Notes: generated by a model not told the origin, from the sequence alone. 64,000 bases of DNA from Microvirga antarctica (GCF_017921815.1 NZ_JAGEMM010000008.1:62001-126000); one strand, 5' to 3'; positions 1-8,376 are shown, counted from the first letter of the stretch. Numbers and translations are program-made.

Positions 1-35
1 ACTTTGGCAGACAGGCATGACTACGCAGCCGTCGC

Positions 36-94
36 ACTGCCGTCCATATGGGAAAAGTGTTGCGTCTTTGCAACGCCTCTCTTGAGACGGCAGT
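36..94. repeat. Nested inverted repeat near the window edge
   Basis: The 9-base arm ACTGCCGTC (36-44) is exactly complementary to GACGGCAGT (86-94), and a smaller GTTGC/GCAAC stem (59-63 with 70-74) lies inside. It is downstream of the lipoprotein gene on the minus strand, so a transcript end or processing structure is possible. No clear U tract is seen on either strand. Confidence 0.35.
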
Positions 95-109
95 AACACC
101 TTGGACGAT

Positions 110-547
110 TTAGACTTTGGCGGCGGCCTTGGCGGGCTTGACGTCCTTGATCGCCCAATCTCCGCCGGATGGCCGGCAGGCATGACCCGAAAGGGACGCG
201 GAGGTGTTCCCGCTGACCTGGGCCGAGAACGCGCGGCAGATCTCGTCGTTCTTGACGTAGGGAGCGCCTGTCGGGGTGAAATGACCCTTCAGGGCGGTGT
301 CGGGATTGTCCCAGGATACGAGGGTGCCGGGCCCCTGTGGGTCGAGGGCTACCGCGAGGGCTGCCTTGGCGCGCCGCCAATCCTCTTCGTTGAGATCGGC
401 CGACAGGGGCGATGACGCCTTCTTCGGAATGGATCCGGTGATCTCCGGGCCGTCCTCGGACAATCCGATCACCGAATAGGAAAAGCTGCAGCCGGCCGTC
501 GACAGGAGCAGCATGGCGGCGGCCAGAATTCTGGTCGCTTCGCTCAT
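110..547 (-). CDS. Putative lipoprotein, RT0821/Lpp0805-like surface protein
   Basis: The protein is 145 residues if started at the ATG at 547. That start places a lipoprotein signal at the N-terminus: a hydrophobic run ending in the lipobox LSTAGC, so Cys20 would be lipidated after export. The mature part has a DITGSIP-like linker (PEITGSIPKK) followed by a compact domain with WRRAKAALAVALDPQG and a C-terminal CRAFSAQ segment. I recognise this layout from small alphaproteobacterial surface proteins of the RT0821/Lpp0805 group, whose function is unknown. It is divergent from pdxH with an 87-base spacer. An upstream in-frame start would add 14 residues that spoil the signal peptide, so it is disfavoured. 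Confidence 0.75.
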   Translation of the reverse strand: MSEATRILAAAMLLLSTAGCSFSYSVIGLSEDGPEITGSIPKKASSPLSADLNEEDWRRAKAALAVALDPQGPGTLVSWDNPDTALKGHFTPTGAPYVKNDEICRAFSAQVSGNTSASLSGHACRPSGGDWAIKDVKPAKAAAKV

Positions 548-634
548 GCGGAGGTATGCTCTATAACGGCGCGCATCAGATCCTACCACGCGTCGATCTC
601 CGGAAACGTTTAAGCCACAGCGCAGGATAAAGCC

Positions 635-1243
635 TTGAATCAGTTAATATCCGGTGACTTCACCGAAACGGATGAGCCCTTCGCGCTGTTCCGCCATTGG
701 ATGGAAGAGGCCAAGGCCTCCGAGTTAAACGACCCCAATGCGATGGCGCTGGCCACGGTCGATGCGGACGGCCTGCCGGACGTCCGCATGGTGCTGCTCA
801 ACGGCTTCGACGAGGCCGGGTTCGTTTTCTACACCAACACGGAATCGGCCAAGGGGCGCGAATTGCTGGGCCAGCCCAAGGCAGCCCTCGTGCTGCACTG
901 GAAAAGCCTGCGGCGGCAGGTCCGCGCCCGCGGCGAGGTCTCCATCGTCAGCGATGCGCAGGCCGACGCCTATTTCCAGGGCCGCCCGCGCGAGAGCCGG
1001 ATCGGCGCCTGGGCGAGCCAGCAATCGCGGCCGCTGGAGAGCCGGTTCGCGCTCGAGAAGGCGGTTGCGCTCAACGCCGCCAAATATGCCATCGGCGAGG
1101 TGCCCCGCCCGTCCCACTGGACGGGCTTTCGCATCGCGCCGGCAGCCATCGAGTTCTGGCAGGACAAGCCGTTTCGCCTGCACGACCGCATCCAGTTCAC
1201 GAAGGAAGCGGATGGCTGGCGCAAAGTCCGACTCTATCCATAA
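635..1243 (+). CDS. pdxH: Pyridoxamine 5'-phosphate oxidase
   Basis: This FMN enzyme oxidises pyridoxamine or pyridoxine 5'-phosphate to pyridoxal phosphate, the last step of the vitamin B6 salvage and de novo routes. The 202-residue product is the usual length and shows family segments: [20 protein letters not shown] near residue 36, the FMN-contact region [13 protein letters not shown], the RQVRARGEV strand, [11 protein letters not shown], and a C-terminus with [12 protein letters not shown] and the terminal RLYP. The start is TTG with an AGGA sequence 8 bases upstream; no ATG fits the N-terminus. An SDR gene follows after 63 bases and is probably cotranscribed. Confidence 0.93.
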   Translation: MNQLISGDFTETDEPFALFRHWMEEAKASELNDPNAMALATVDADGLPDVRMVLLNGFDEAGFVFYTNTESAKGRELLGQPKAALVLHWKSLRRQVRARGEVSIVSDAQADAYFQGRPRESRIGAWASQQSRPLESRFALEKAVALNAAKYAIGEVPRPSHWTGFRIAPAAIEFWQDKPFRLHDRIQFTKEADGWRKVRLYP

Positions 1244-1306
1244 GGCCCGGGCAGCCCTATCTGAGATCGGACAGACCAGGGCAGCGCCCTCAATTCCAGG
1301 TTCACC

Positions 1307-2062
1307 ATGTCGTCCTCTCCCACCCCTCCCCGCCGCATCATGCTGCTCACCGGAGCAAGCCGCGGAATCGGGCATGCGACGGTGAAGCGTTTTTCGGCTG
1401 CCGGATGGCGGGTGATCACCTGTTCGCGGCATGCCTTCCCGGAGAATTGCCCCTGGGAGATGGGTCCCGAGGATCACCTCCAGGTCGATCTGTCCGACCC
1501 GGACGATACGCGACGGGCGATTGCTGACGTGAAGGAGCGGCTTGCCGTCGAGGGCGGGCTGCTGCACGCGCTGGTGAACAATGCGGGCATTTCGCCCAAA
1601 GGCAGCGGCGGGTCGCGGCTCGCCGCGCTGGATACCCGCTACGAGGACTGGCTGCACGTCTTCCAGGTGAACTTCTTCGCCTCGATCATGCTGGCGCGCG
1701 GCCTCGTCGACGAATTGACGAAGGCCAAGGGGTCGATCGTCAACGTGACGTCGATCGCAGGTTCGCGGGTCCATCCCTTCGCGGGCGCGGCCTACGCCAC
1801 GTCCAAGGCGGCACTCGCCTCCCTGACCCGCGAGATGGCGGCCGATTTCGGGCCGTTGGGCGTGCGCGTCAACGCCATCTCGCCCGGCGAGATCGACACC
1901 GCGATCCTGTCGCCGGGCACCGAGAAGATCGTCGAGCAACTGCCCCTGCGCCGGCTCGGCACGCCAGACGAGGTCGCCAAGGCGATCTATTTCCTGTGCA
2001 CCGACGCCTCCTCCTACGTGACGGGGGCGGAGCTGCACATCAATGGCGGCCAGCACGTGTGA
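1307..2062 (+). CDS. Short-chain dehydrogenase/reductase (SDR)
   Basis: A classical SDR of 251 residues. The cofactor motif TGASRGIG is at residues 15-22, NNAG at 91-94, the catalytic Ser at about 149 and YATSK (Tyr163, Lys167) complete the active site. The C-terminus has the usual LGTPDEVAKAIYFLCTDASSYVTGAELHINGG segment of 3-oxoacyl-ACP reductase-like SDRs. The substrate cannot be read from sequence; a FabG-like or sugar/polyol oxidoreductase activity is possible. It sits between pdxH and a NUDIX gene on the same strand, with 10 bases to the next start, so it is probably in an operon. Confidence 0.88.
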   Translation: MSSSPTPPRRIMLLTGASRGIGHATVKRFSAAGWRVITCSRHAFPENCPWEMGPEDHLQVDLSDPDDTRRAIADVKERLAVEGGLLHALVNNAGISPKGSGGSRLAALDTRYEDWLHVFQVNFFASIMLARGLVDELTKAKGSIVNVTSIAGSRVHPFAGAAYATSKAALASLTREMAADFGPLGVRVNAISPGEIDTAILSPGTEKIVEQLPLRRLGTPDEVAKAIYFLCTDASSYVTGAELHINGGQHV

Positions 2063-2072
2063 GGATCGGCGC

Positions 2073-2522
2073 ATGACGGCCGATCGTTTCTACCCCGCAC
2101 GGCCGTTTCTGGCTGCCTCGGTGGCGGTTTTCCGCAACGGAAAGGTGCTGCTTGCCTCCCGCGGCAAACCGCCCTGGGAGAACCAGTACTCTCTGCCCGG
2201 CGGTCAAGTCGAAACCGGCGAGACCCTGGCCGAGGCGGCCTTGCGGGAATTGCACGAGGAGGTCGGCGTGACGGCGGCCCTGACCGGGCTCATCGCGCCG
2301 TTCGAAGTGATTGAACGGGGCGACGATGGGCGTGTAAAGCATCACGTGGTCATCGCCGTGTTCGCGGCGCGGTGGCTTTCCGGCGAGCCCCGGACAGGGC
2401 CTGAAGCAAGGGATGTGCGGTGGGTAACGGAGCCGGAGATCGCGAGTCTGTCGACGACGCCGGGTCTTCCCGGCATTCTCGAACAGGCGTTCGCCCAAGA
2501 CCGGCGGCATCAGCCCGCATGA
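2073..2522 (+). CDS. NUDIX hydrolase
   Basis: The 149-residue product carries a complete NUDIX box at residues 43-66: GG-x5-E near the start, then REL-x-EE-x-GV, matching G-x5-E-x7-REUXEEXGU. Such proteins hydrolyse a nucleoside diphosphate linked to another group; the precise substrate (oxidised nucleotide, ADP-ribose, CDP or other) is not predictable. The ATG at 2073 is preferred because GAGGATCGG lies just upstream and follows the SDR stop codon; an earlier in-frame ATG would overlap that gene. Its stop overlaps the next gene's start in an ATGA arrangement, so translation is probably coupled. Confidence 0.88.
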   Translation: MTADRFYPARPFLAASVAVFRNGKVLLASRGKPPWENQYSLPGGQVETGETLAEAALRELHEEVGVTAALTGLIAPFEVIERGDDGRVKHHVVIAVFAARWLSGEPRTGPEARDVRWVTEPEIASLSTTPGLPGILEQAFAQDRRHQPA

Positions 2523-3094
2523 GGGGTCGCTGGCGCCTCGTGGGCGTAAATCCCGTCGCCCTCGCCCTGATCTTTCTGGGATCCGGACTGGTCGTGCCTG
2601 GACCGGCCAGCGCGCAGAATTTTTTCGAACGCCTGTTCGGGCTGCCGCCGGGCCAGGCGCCGCAGCAGGTGGCGCCGCGCCAGCAGCCGCAATTCCGTCC
2701 GCCCACCCAGCGCCGGCAGCCCGCAACGCCGCCCGCCCAGCGTCAGGCTCCCGCCAAGGAGAAGGCCGAGACCGTCCCGGTGGAACCGCCACCGGCCCCC
2801 TACGAGAAGGACCTGCTGCGCCTTTCCGAAATCATGGGTTCGCTTGCCCTCCTCCGGCCGATCTGCGCTGCGGCGGATGGTCCGGAATGGAGCCGGCGGA
2901 TGCAGGTGCTGCTCGAGGCCGAGGGGACGACTCCGGGACGGCGGGAACGGCTGGCTGGCGCCTACAACAAAGGCTATCAGGCCTTTGCGCTCACCTATCG
3001 GGTCTGCACGCCCTCGGCGCAGGAAGCCTCTGCCCGTTACCTCAAGGAGGGCGAACGGCTCGCCCGCACCATATCGGGCCGGTATGGAGGCTGA
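2519..3094 (+). CDS. TIGR02301-family secreted protein
   Basis: The ATG at 2519 overlaps the NUDIX stop codon (ATGA) and gives 191 residues. A signal peptide is visible (basic MRGRWR start, hydrophobic VALALIFLGSGLVV, then PASAQ). It is followed by a low-complexity Pro/Gln-rich linker of about 45 residues and a C-terminal domain with PYEKDLLRLSEIMGSLALLRPIC and two conserved-looking Cys. I recognise this as the TIGR02301 family, restricted to alphaproteobacteria and of unknown function. It is expected in the periplasm. Confidence 0.82.
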   Translation: MRGRWRLVGVNPVALALIFLGSGLVVPGPASAQNFFERLFGLPPGQAPQQVAPRQQPQFRPPTQRRQPATPPAQRQAPAKEKAETVPVEPPPAPYEKDLLRLSEIMGSLALLRPICAAADGPEWSRRMQVLLEAEGTTPGRRERLAGAYNKGYQAFALTYRVCTPSAQEASARYLKEGERLARTISGRYGG

Positions 3095-3226
3095 TTTATC
3101 CACATGGAATCAAGGCCGCGCCTCTCGCATTAACCGCTTTGCAAGGTGATGCTGGCACCGGGCTGGTGGGCCGATTAAGTTCGCTTCAACCGAACTCGCG
3201 CCCGCCCCTCACAAGGGGCCTTGATC

Positions 3227-3484
3227 ATGAATGAAACCGACCTCCCACTGAGTGAACTCCAGGAACTGAGCGCCATCAAGCAGGCGGCCCTGAACTATGT
3301 GACCGAGGCTTTCGCCGAGGCCGAGTTCGACGGGCTGGATGCGGATTGCATGGCGCAGGCCGCGCTGTTTGCGGCCTTCATGGAACTCGTCACCACCTAT
3401 GGCGAGGAGGCCGTAGCCGAATACGCCCAAGGCCTGCCGGACAAGATCCGCAGCGGCGGTTTCTCGACCTCGCTCAAGCACTAG
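3227..3484 (+). CDS. Conserved small protein of unknown function
   Basis: An 85-residue acidic, mostly helical protein containing LQELSAIKQAALNYVTEAFAEAEFDGLDADCMAQAALFAAFMELVTTYGEEAVAEYA. No signal peptide or membrane segment is seen. The ATG at 3227 is preferred over a TTG two codons earlier because AAGGGG (3213-3218) is then 8 bases away. The ribosome-binding site lies inside a short complementary stretch, CAAGG..CCTTG (3212-3223). I recall similar small proteins in other Rhizobiales but no function. It may be transcribed separately, as 132 bases precede it. Confidence 0.7.
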   Translation: MNETDLPLSELQELSAIKQAALNYVTEAFAEAEFDGLDADCMAQAALFAAFMELVTTYGEEAVAEYAQGLPDKIRSGGFSTSLKH

Positions 3485-3510
3485 GCTGCGCTGCACGCCG
3501 CCGCCGGTCG

Positions 3511-4440
3511 TCAGAGCCCCATCATCCCGTCGTAATGGTGCTGAATCTGCGTCGGCGTCAGTTCGTGATCGTAGATCGCGACCTTGCCGATCGCGCCGTC
3601 AAAAAACGAGCGGAAGTCGCGGGTGCCGATCCGAAGCGGCGCGTTTCCATCTCCTGGTTCGACGCGATGCGTCGATGAAGGATCGGGCCAGGATTCGGCG
3701 AGTGGATCCATGTCGTCCCAGGGCGTGCCCTTGGGATTGGCCCGTGTGGTGTTGACCCCGTCGCGATAGATCCGCGTGTAACCGGAATCGCTCGGATCTT
3801 CGGGCGTCGTGTTGATCACGAACACGAAGTGCATCCAGGCGCCGGCCTTGACCGGCTCCTGCGTATACGAACCGATGCCGCGCCCGCCTTCCATGTTGAA
3901 GGCATAGCCGGAGAGCCGGTTTTCCCGATAAGGCTGGTCGGTGTTGTCGGCCCCGTAAAGCCGGGCGGCCCATTCCATCTGATCGGCGCCGTCCTCGCGC
4001 GCCAACTCGCCCTTTCCCATCCAGTGGACGTACCCGCTGCCCTCGTCCTTGGGAAAGACCAGCGCGTCCGGTCGGAGCCAGGCTTCCACCGTGAGAATGC
4101 CCGTCTTGGGCACCGACAGGTCGGGCCCATCGGCCACCTCGACATAACTCTCGGCGCCGTCGAACCGCGCGGCGTGATCGCCATTGGGCATGGTCGTGGC
4201 GGAGACGCCGGAATGAAAGATTCCCGTCCGGCCAGGCTGCGCGAGATCCGTTTCCTGCGTGCAGAGGCCAGCCTTGGACAGGGGCAGATACAGCGTCGGC
4301 TGATCAGCCAGAACAGCCTTGTCGTATGGGCTCGCCAGCGGGATCTTGTCGATCGGCGGCGCGGGCGGATGGGGCAACCGACCGCTCCCTGTGTAAGAGG
4401 CTCCGTGCGGCTTCAAAGCGGCTGTCGCGCCTGTCTTCAT
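3511..4440 (-). CDS. LamG/concanavalin A-like domain protein
   Basis: The 309-residue product is built almost wholly of one laminin-G-like jelly-roll domain: the opening ARFDGAESYVEVAD, then GILTVEAWLRPD, the HFVFVINTT strand, TRIYRDGV, and the closing FFDGAIGKVAIYDHELT plus QIQHHYDG. This fold usually binds carbohydrate or forms part of surface adhesins. The start at 4440 is chosen because GGGGGAG lies 8 bases upstream. No convincing signal peptide follows that start, which is unusual for a LamG protein. Longer in-frame starts exist (up to 4557) but also lack a clean signal. Function is unknown. Confidence 0.75.
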   Translation of the reverse strand: MKTGATAALKPHGASYTGSGRLPHPPAPPIDKIPLASPYDKAVLADQPTLYLPLSKAGLCTQETDLAQPGRTGIFHSGVSATTMPNGDHAARFDGAESYVEVADGPDLSVPKTGILTVEAWLRPDALVFPKDEGSGYVHWMGKGELAREDGADQMEWAARLYGADNTDQPYRENRLSGYAFNMEGGRGIGSYTQEPVKAGAWMHFVFVINTTPEDPSDSGYTRIYRDGVNTTRANPKGTPWDDMDPLAESWPDPSSTHRVEPGDGNAPLRIGTRDFRSFFDGAIGKVAIYDHELTPTQIQHHYDGMMGL

Positions 4441-4580
4441 GCTGCAAGCTCCCCCTGAACACGCCATGACGATTGCGACCGTGCATTGCGTATAGGGGAA
4501 GATGTTCACAGTTGTCGGTGCGATTCGGCACCTTGCGGGCAGTCGTTCCCGAAACAATCGAGAATGAGGAGGCTATTCCG

Positions 4581-4784
4581 ATGCTAAAACTACTGGATAA
4601 TCCAAGCATTTCAAAGCTTGGAGGATGCCGGGATGGTTCCAGCCGGGCCAATGCGGTCAGCGCGCGGCGTCACCTGACAAAGTCTCCTCGAAATGCACCA
4701 CTTCGCCTTGCGACGGTGTCTCGAGAATCCCGTCCCACATCACCACGTTGCCGCGCACGATGGTGCCGATGGGCCAGCCCGTGA
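4581..4784 (+). CDS. Possible small ORF with strong Shine-Dalgarno
   Basis: GAGGAGG (4567-4573) stands 7 bases before an ATG at 4581 that opens a 67-codon frame beginning MLKLLDNPSISKLGG. The first part lies in an A+T-richer spacer between the LamG gene and dihydroorotase. The second half is antisense to the dihydroorotase 3' end and is compositionally poor (Arg/Ser/Pro-rich), so only the 5' part looks gene-like. A 7-base-pair stem TCCAAGC/GCTTGGA (4601-4607 with 4616-4622) lies within it. It could equally be a leader or a chance match. Confidence 0.2.
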   Translation: MLKLLDNPSISKLGGCRDGSSRANAVSARRHLTKSPRNAPLRLATVSRESRPTSPRCRARWCRWASP

Positions 4785-6003
4785 CCTTCCGGCCGTCATA
4801 GGGGGTCCAGCCGCATTTCGAGGCGATCCAGTCGTTGGTGATCGTCTCGATCCGATGAAGATCGACGATCGTGAAATCGGCATCGTAACCGACGGCGATC
4901 CGGCCCTTGCGGGCAATGCCGAAGAGACGCTTGGGGCCCGCGCTCGTCATGTCGACAAAGCGCTCCAATGTCAGGCGGGAGGCGTTCACATGGTCGAGCA
5001 TGATGGGCACCAGCGTCTGCACGCCGGTCATGCCCGACGGGGTGTCCGGATAGGTGCCCTGCTTTTCGGCCAGCGTATGGGGCGCATGGTCAGAGCCGAG
5101 AATGTCGGCGATCCCCTCGTCGAGGCCTTCCCACACGGCCTGCCGATGGGATTCGTCCCGGACCGGGGGGTTCATCTGGATCAGGGTGCCAAGACGCGCG
5201 TAATCCTCCGGGCCCGCCAGCGTCAGGTGGTGCGGCGTCACCTCGACGGTGGCCACATCCTTGTACTCTTTGAGAAGCGCCATTTCCTGCGCGGTCGTCA
5301 CATGCAGCACATGGATGCGCGCGCCGGTGTCGCGGGCGATGCGCAGCAGGCGCTGCGTGCAGGCAAGCGCCACTTCGGGCGAACGCCAGACCGGGTGGGA
5401 CGACGGGTCCCCCGTCACGCGCAGATCCTTGCGGTCCCGCAGCATCTGCTCGTCTTCCGAGTGGAACGCCGCGCGCCGGCGCGTGCGGCGCAGGATCGAC
5501 GCGATGCCCTCGTCATCCTCCACCAGCAGGGAACCGGTCGAGGAGCCCATGAAGACCTTGATGCCCGCAGCCCCGGGCAACCGCTCCAGCGTCGTCACCT
5601 CGGCGGCGTTCTCGTGCGTGCCGCCGACCCAGAATGCGAAGTCGCAATGCATGCGGTGATGGCCGCGCCGGATCTTGTCGGCAAGCGCCTCGGCGGTGGT
5701 GGTCTGCGGATTGGTGTTGGGCATCTCGAACACCGCCGTGACACCGCCCATGACGGCCGCCCGCGATCCGGTTTCGAGATCCTCCTTGTGATCGAGCCCC
5801 GGCTCGCGGAAATGCACCTGCGTGTCGATGACCCCTGGCAGGATATGAAGGCCGCGGCAGGCCACGATGCGGGGCGCCGTGGCGCGGGAAAGATCGCCGA
5901 TGGCGGCGATTCGGCCTCCCCGCACGCCGACGTCGCGTTCCGCCCGGCCATCGTGATTGACGACGGTGCCGCCTTGCAGGATCAGGTCGAAGGATTGGGG
6001 CAT
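4657..6003 (-). CDS. pyrC: Dihydroorotase (class I type)
   Basis: Amidohydrolase that cyclises carbamoyl-aspartate to dihydroorotate in pyrimidine synthesis. The 448 residues include the bridging carboxylated Lys (Lys149, GIKVFMGSS), metal ligands His181 (FHSED) and His231/234 (HVLHVTT), and catalytic Asp305 in SDHAPH. At the first metal site the sequence reads DTQVHFREPG (residues 60-69), so the usual first His of HxH is Gln62. I recall the same QVHFREPG in other alphaproteobacterial homologues, so this is a clade feature rather than damage. The start at 6003 matches family N-termini. It is divergent from ygfZ. A related amidohydrolase activity cannot be excluded, but it is the likely PyrC. 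Confidence 0.85.
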   Translation of the reverse strand: MPQSFDLILQGGTVVNHDGRAERDVGVRGGRIAAIGDLSRATAPRIVACRGLHILPGVIDTQVHFREPGLDHKEDLETGSRAAVMGGVTAVFEMPNTNPQTTTAEALADKIRRGHHRMHCDFAFWVGGTHENAAEVTTLERLPGAAGIKVFMGSSTGSLLVEDDEGIASILRRTRRRAAFHSEDEQMLRDRKDLRVTGDPSSHPVWRSPEVALACTQRLLRIARDTGARIHVLHVTTAQEMALLKEYKDVATVEVTPHHLTLAGPEDYARLGTLIQMNPPVRDESHRQAVWEGLDEGIADILGSDHAPHTLAEKQGTYPDTPSGMTGVQTLVPIMLDHVNASRLTLERFVDMTSAGPKRLFGIARKGRIAVGYDADFTIVDLHRIETITNDWIASKCGWTPYDGRKVTGWPIGTIVRGNVVMWDGILETPSQGEVVHFEETLSGDAAR

Positions 6004-6076
6004 GGCGATCTCATCCCTTGAGGCTTGGGCCATCCGCGCCTATGTGACGTTGCACGTAACACAACCGGAGCAGGAC

Positions 6077-6952
6077 ATGCCTTCAGCGCATTTGGCCGAT
6101 CGGGGCGTGGTAAGGGTCTATGGCGACGACGCCAAGACTTTTCTCGACGGCCTCGTCACCTGCGACCTCGACAAGGTCACGCCGCAGACCGCGCGGCTGG
6201 GCGCGCTGCTGGCGCCGCAGGGCAAGATTCTGTTCGACTTCATCGTCTTTGCGGCTCCGCCCGAGATGGGCGGCGGCTATTACCTCGACGTCCTGAAGGT
6301 CCATGCGGCCGATCTCATCAAGCGCCTCGGCTTCTACAAGCTGCGCGCGAAAGTGACCCTCGAGGACCGCTCCGGCAATCTCGCGGTGCTGGCGGGCTGG
6401 GACGAGCCGGAGCCCGACCACGAGCGCGGCCTCGTCTCCCTCGATCCCCGCCTCGAGGCTCTCGGCTGGCGGGCGATTGTGGCGGCGGATGATATCACCG
6501 ACGCCACCCAGGCGTCGGCACAGGATTATCACGCCCGCCGGATCTCCCTGGGGATCCCCGAGGGCGGCCGCGATTTCCTGTTCGGCGAAGCCTTCCCGCA
6601 CGAGGCGCTGATGGACCAGCTTCACGGCGTCGATTTCGACAAGGGCTGCTATGTGGGGCAGGAAGTGGTCTCGCGCATGGAGCATCGCGGCACGGCCCGC
6701 ACCCGCCTCGTTCCTGCAACCTACGAGGGCGGATTTGCGGCGGAGGTGGGCGTCGACATCCGCGCGGGCGAAAAAGCACTCGGCACCACGGGCACGGGGG
6801 CTGGCGGCCGCGGTCTGGTGATGATCAGGCTGGATCGGGCAGCCGACGCCATCGCGGCAGGCCACACCATTCGCGCCGGCGGCATCCCGATCACGCTGGA
6901 GAAGCCGGCTTTTGCGACCTTTGCGGTGCCGGACGCGCTGGTGACGCCCTAG
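6077..6952 (+). CDS. ygfZ: Folate-binding YgfZ/GcvT-like Fe-S maintenance protein
   Basis: A 291-residue member of the COG0354/YgfZ family, which is built like the T-protein of the glycine cleavage system and helps assembly or repair of Fe-S enzymes with folate. The signature K-G-C-Y-x-G-Q-E is present as DKGCYVGQEVVSRMEHRG in the second half, and the N-terminal part opens with the typical DRGVVRVYGDDAKTFLDGLVTCD. The ATG at 6077 fits this N-terminus and has GGAGCAGGA just upstream; longer in-frame starts would run into the divergent dihydroorotase. Confidence 0.88.
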   Translation: MPSAHLADRGVVRVYGDDAKTFLDGLVTCDLDKVTPQTARLGALLAPQGKILFDFIVFAAPPEMGGGYYLDVLKVHAADLIKRLGFYKLRAKVTLEDRSGNLAVLAGWDEPEPDHERGLVSLDPRLEALGWRAIVAADDITDATQASAQDYHARRISLGIPEGGRDFLFGEAFPHEALMDQLHGVDFDKGCYVGQEVVSRMEHRGTARTRLVPATYEGGFAAEVGVDIRAGEKALGTTGTGAGGRGLVMIRLDRAADAIAAGHTIRAGGIPITLEKPAFATFAVPDALVTP

Positions 6953-7040
6953 CGGCCGTTGATCGGTCGGCGGGGAAAGTTTCATTGGTCGTGCGGAGCG
7001 TGCGCCGATAGGCTCGCCCTGCCCCTGGGATGGAGTGCCG

Positions 7041-7682
7041 ATGTACCAGCCGCCGCACTTTCGTGAAGACCGCATCGAGATCCAGCACGCGCTGATGCGC
7101 GCTCACCCGCTCGGAATGCTCGTGACCTTGGGCGCGGATGGCCTCATGGCCAACCCGATCCCCTTCACGCTCGATTCGCAGGCCTCCCCGCACGGCACGT
7201 TGAAAGCGCATCTGTCGCGGGCCAATCCGCAATGGCGGGACGTCGACGAGAGCAAGGATGCGCTGGTGATTTTCCAGGGCATCGACAGCTACGTCACGCC
7301 CTCCTGGTACGCGATGAAACGCGAGACCGGGAAGGTGGTGCCCACCTGGAACTATGCCATCGTGCAGGCTTACGGGCCGATGATCGTGAGAGACGATCCC
7401 CTATGGGTGCGCGAGCAGATCGGGGAACTTACCACACGCCACGAGGCCGGCCGTGCCGAGCCCTGGGGCGTCACCGACGCGCCGGCGGATTTCGTCGCCG
7501 CGCAGATCAGGGGCATTGTCGGAATCGAAATTCCGATCCGCCGGATCGAGGCCAAGTGGAAAGTCAGCCAGAACCGCCAGGAATCGGACCGGAGGGGCGT
7601 CGCCGAGGGCCTGCGGGCGCAGGGCGACGAAGCCTCGCTGGCGATGGCCATGCTGGTGGAGGCAAAAGGGGCCGCAGGATGA
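7041..7682 (+). CDS. FMN-binding PaiB-type protein
   Basis: A 213-residue split-barrel flavoprotein of the PaiB/FMN_bind_2 family, often annotated as a negative transcriptional regulator although direct DNA binding is poorly supported. Family landmarks are MYQPPHFREDR at the N-terminus, GTLKAHLSRANPQW, the VPTWNY segment with YVTPSWY before it, and KWKVSQNR near residue 173. The ATG at 7041 has GGGATGGAG upstream; a GTG two codons earlier is less likely. It stands between ygfZ and tag, and no operon partner is evident. Confidence 0.85.
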   Translation: MYQPPHFREDRIEIQHALMRAHPLGMLVTLGADGLMANPIPFTLDSQASPHGTLKAHLSRANPQWRDVDESKDALVIFQGIDSYVTPSWYAMKRETGKVVPTWNYAIVQAYGPMIVRDDPLWVREQIGELTTRHEAGRAEPWGVTDAPADFVAAQIRGIVGIEIPIRRIEAKWKVSQNRQESDRRGVAEGLRAQGDEASLAMAMLVEAKGAAG

Positions 7683-7761
7683 GGCTGGCGGACCGTCCGC
7701 AAAAAGCGTTCGGCCTTTCCGTATCGGCCCGCTTCCCGTTTGCTTCTGACCTCGCTACACC

Positions 7762-8376
7762 ATGCCCATGACCGACGGATTGATCCTTCACGCCGACAAC
7801 AAGATGCGCTGCTGGTGGCCGGGAACGGACCCGGTCTACGTGACCTATCACGACACCGAATGGGGCGTTCCTGAATTTGACGACCGGGCGCTGTTCGAGA
7901 AGCTGATTCTCGACGGCTTCCAGGCCGGCCTCTCGTGGATCACTATCCTGCGCAAGCGCGACAATTTCCGGAAGGCCTTCGCGGGTTTCGATCCCGCCGC
8001 CATTGCGCGCTTCGACGAGCGGCATGTCGAGCAATTGATGGGCGACGCGGGCATCGTGCGCAACCGCGCCAAGATCCTAGGCACGATTTCCGGGGCCCGG
8101 GCGTGGCTTTCGCTGCAGGAACGGGGCGGCTTTTCCAATTACCTGTGGGACCACGTGGACGGCCGTCCGATACAGAACAACCTGAAGACCCGCGCGGACA
8201 TTCGCCCGGAGACCGACGTGTCACGGCGGATCTCCAAGGCGCTGAAGGCCGAGGGCTTCAACTTCGTCGGCCCGACCATCGTGTACGCGTTCATGGAGGC
8301 CGTCGGCATGGTCAACGATCACCTGACCGGATGCTTCCGTCATGCGGAATGCGCGGCCCTCGCCGAGCCATTGTAA
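7762..8376 (+). CDS. tag: DNA-3-methyladenine glycosylase I
   Basis: Removes 3-methyladenine from alkylated DNA. The 204-residue protein has the family hallmarks: MRCWWPGTDPVYVTYHDTEWGVP near the N-terminus, LILDGFQAGLSWITILRKRDNFR, and the C-terminal NFVGPTIVYAFMEAVGMVNDHLTGCFRHAEC, which supplies zinc ligands together with N-terminal Cys and His. The start may be the ATG at 7762 or two codons later. Its TAA overlaps the ATG of the HD-domain gene by one base (TAATG), so the two are translationally coupled. Confidence 0.93.
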   Translation: MPMTDGLILHADNKMRCWWPGTDPVYVTYHDTEWGVPEFDDRALFEKLILDGFQAGLSWITILRKRDNFRKAFAGFDPAAIARFDERHVEQLMGDAGIVRNRAKILGTISGARAWLSLQERGGFSNYLWDHVDGRPIQNNLKTRADIRPETDVSRRISKALKAEGFNFVGPTIVYAFMEAVGMVNDHLTGCFRHAECAALAEPL

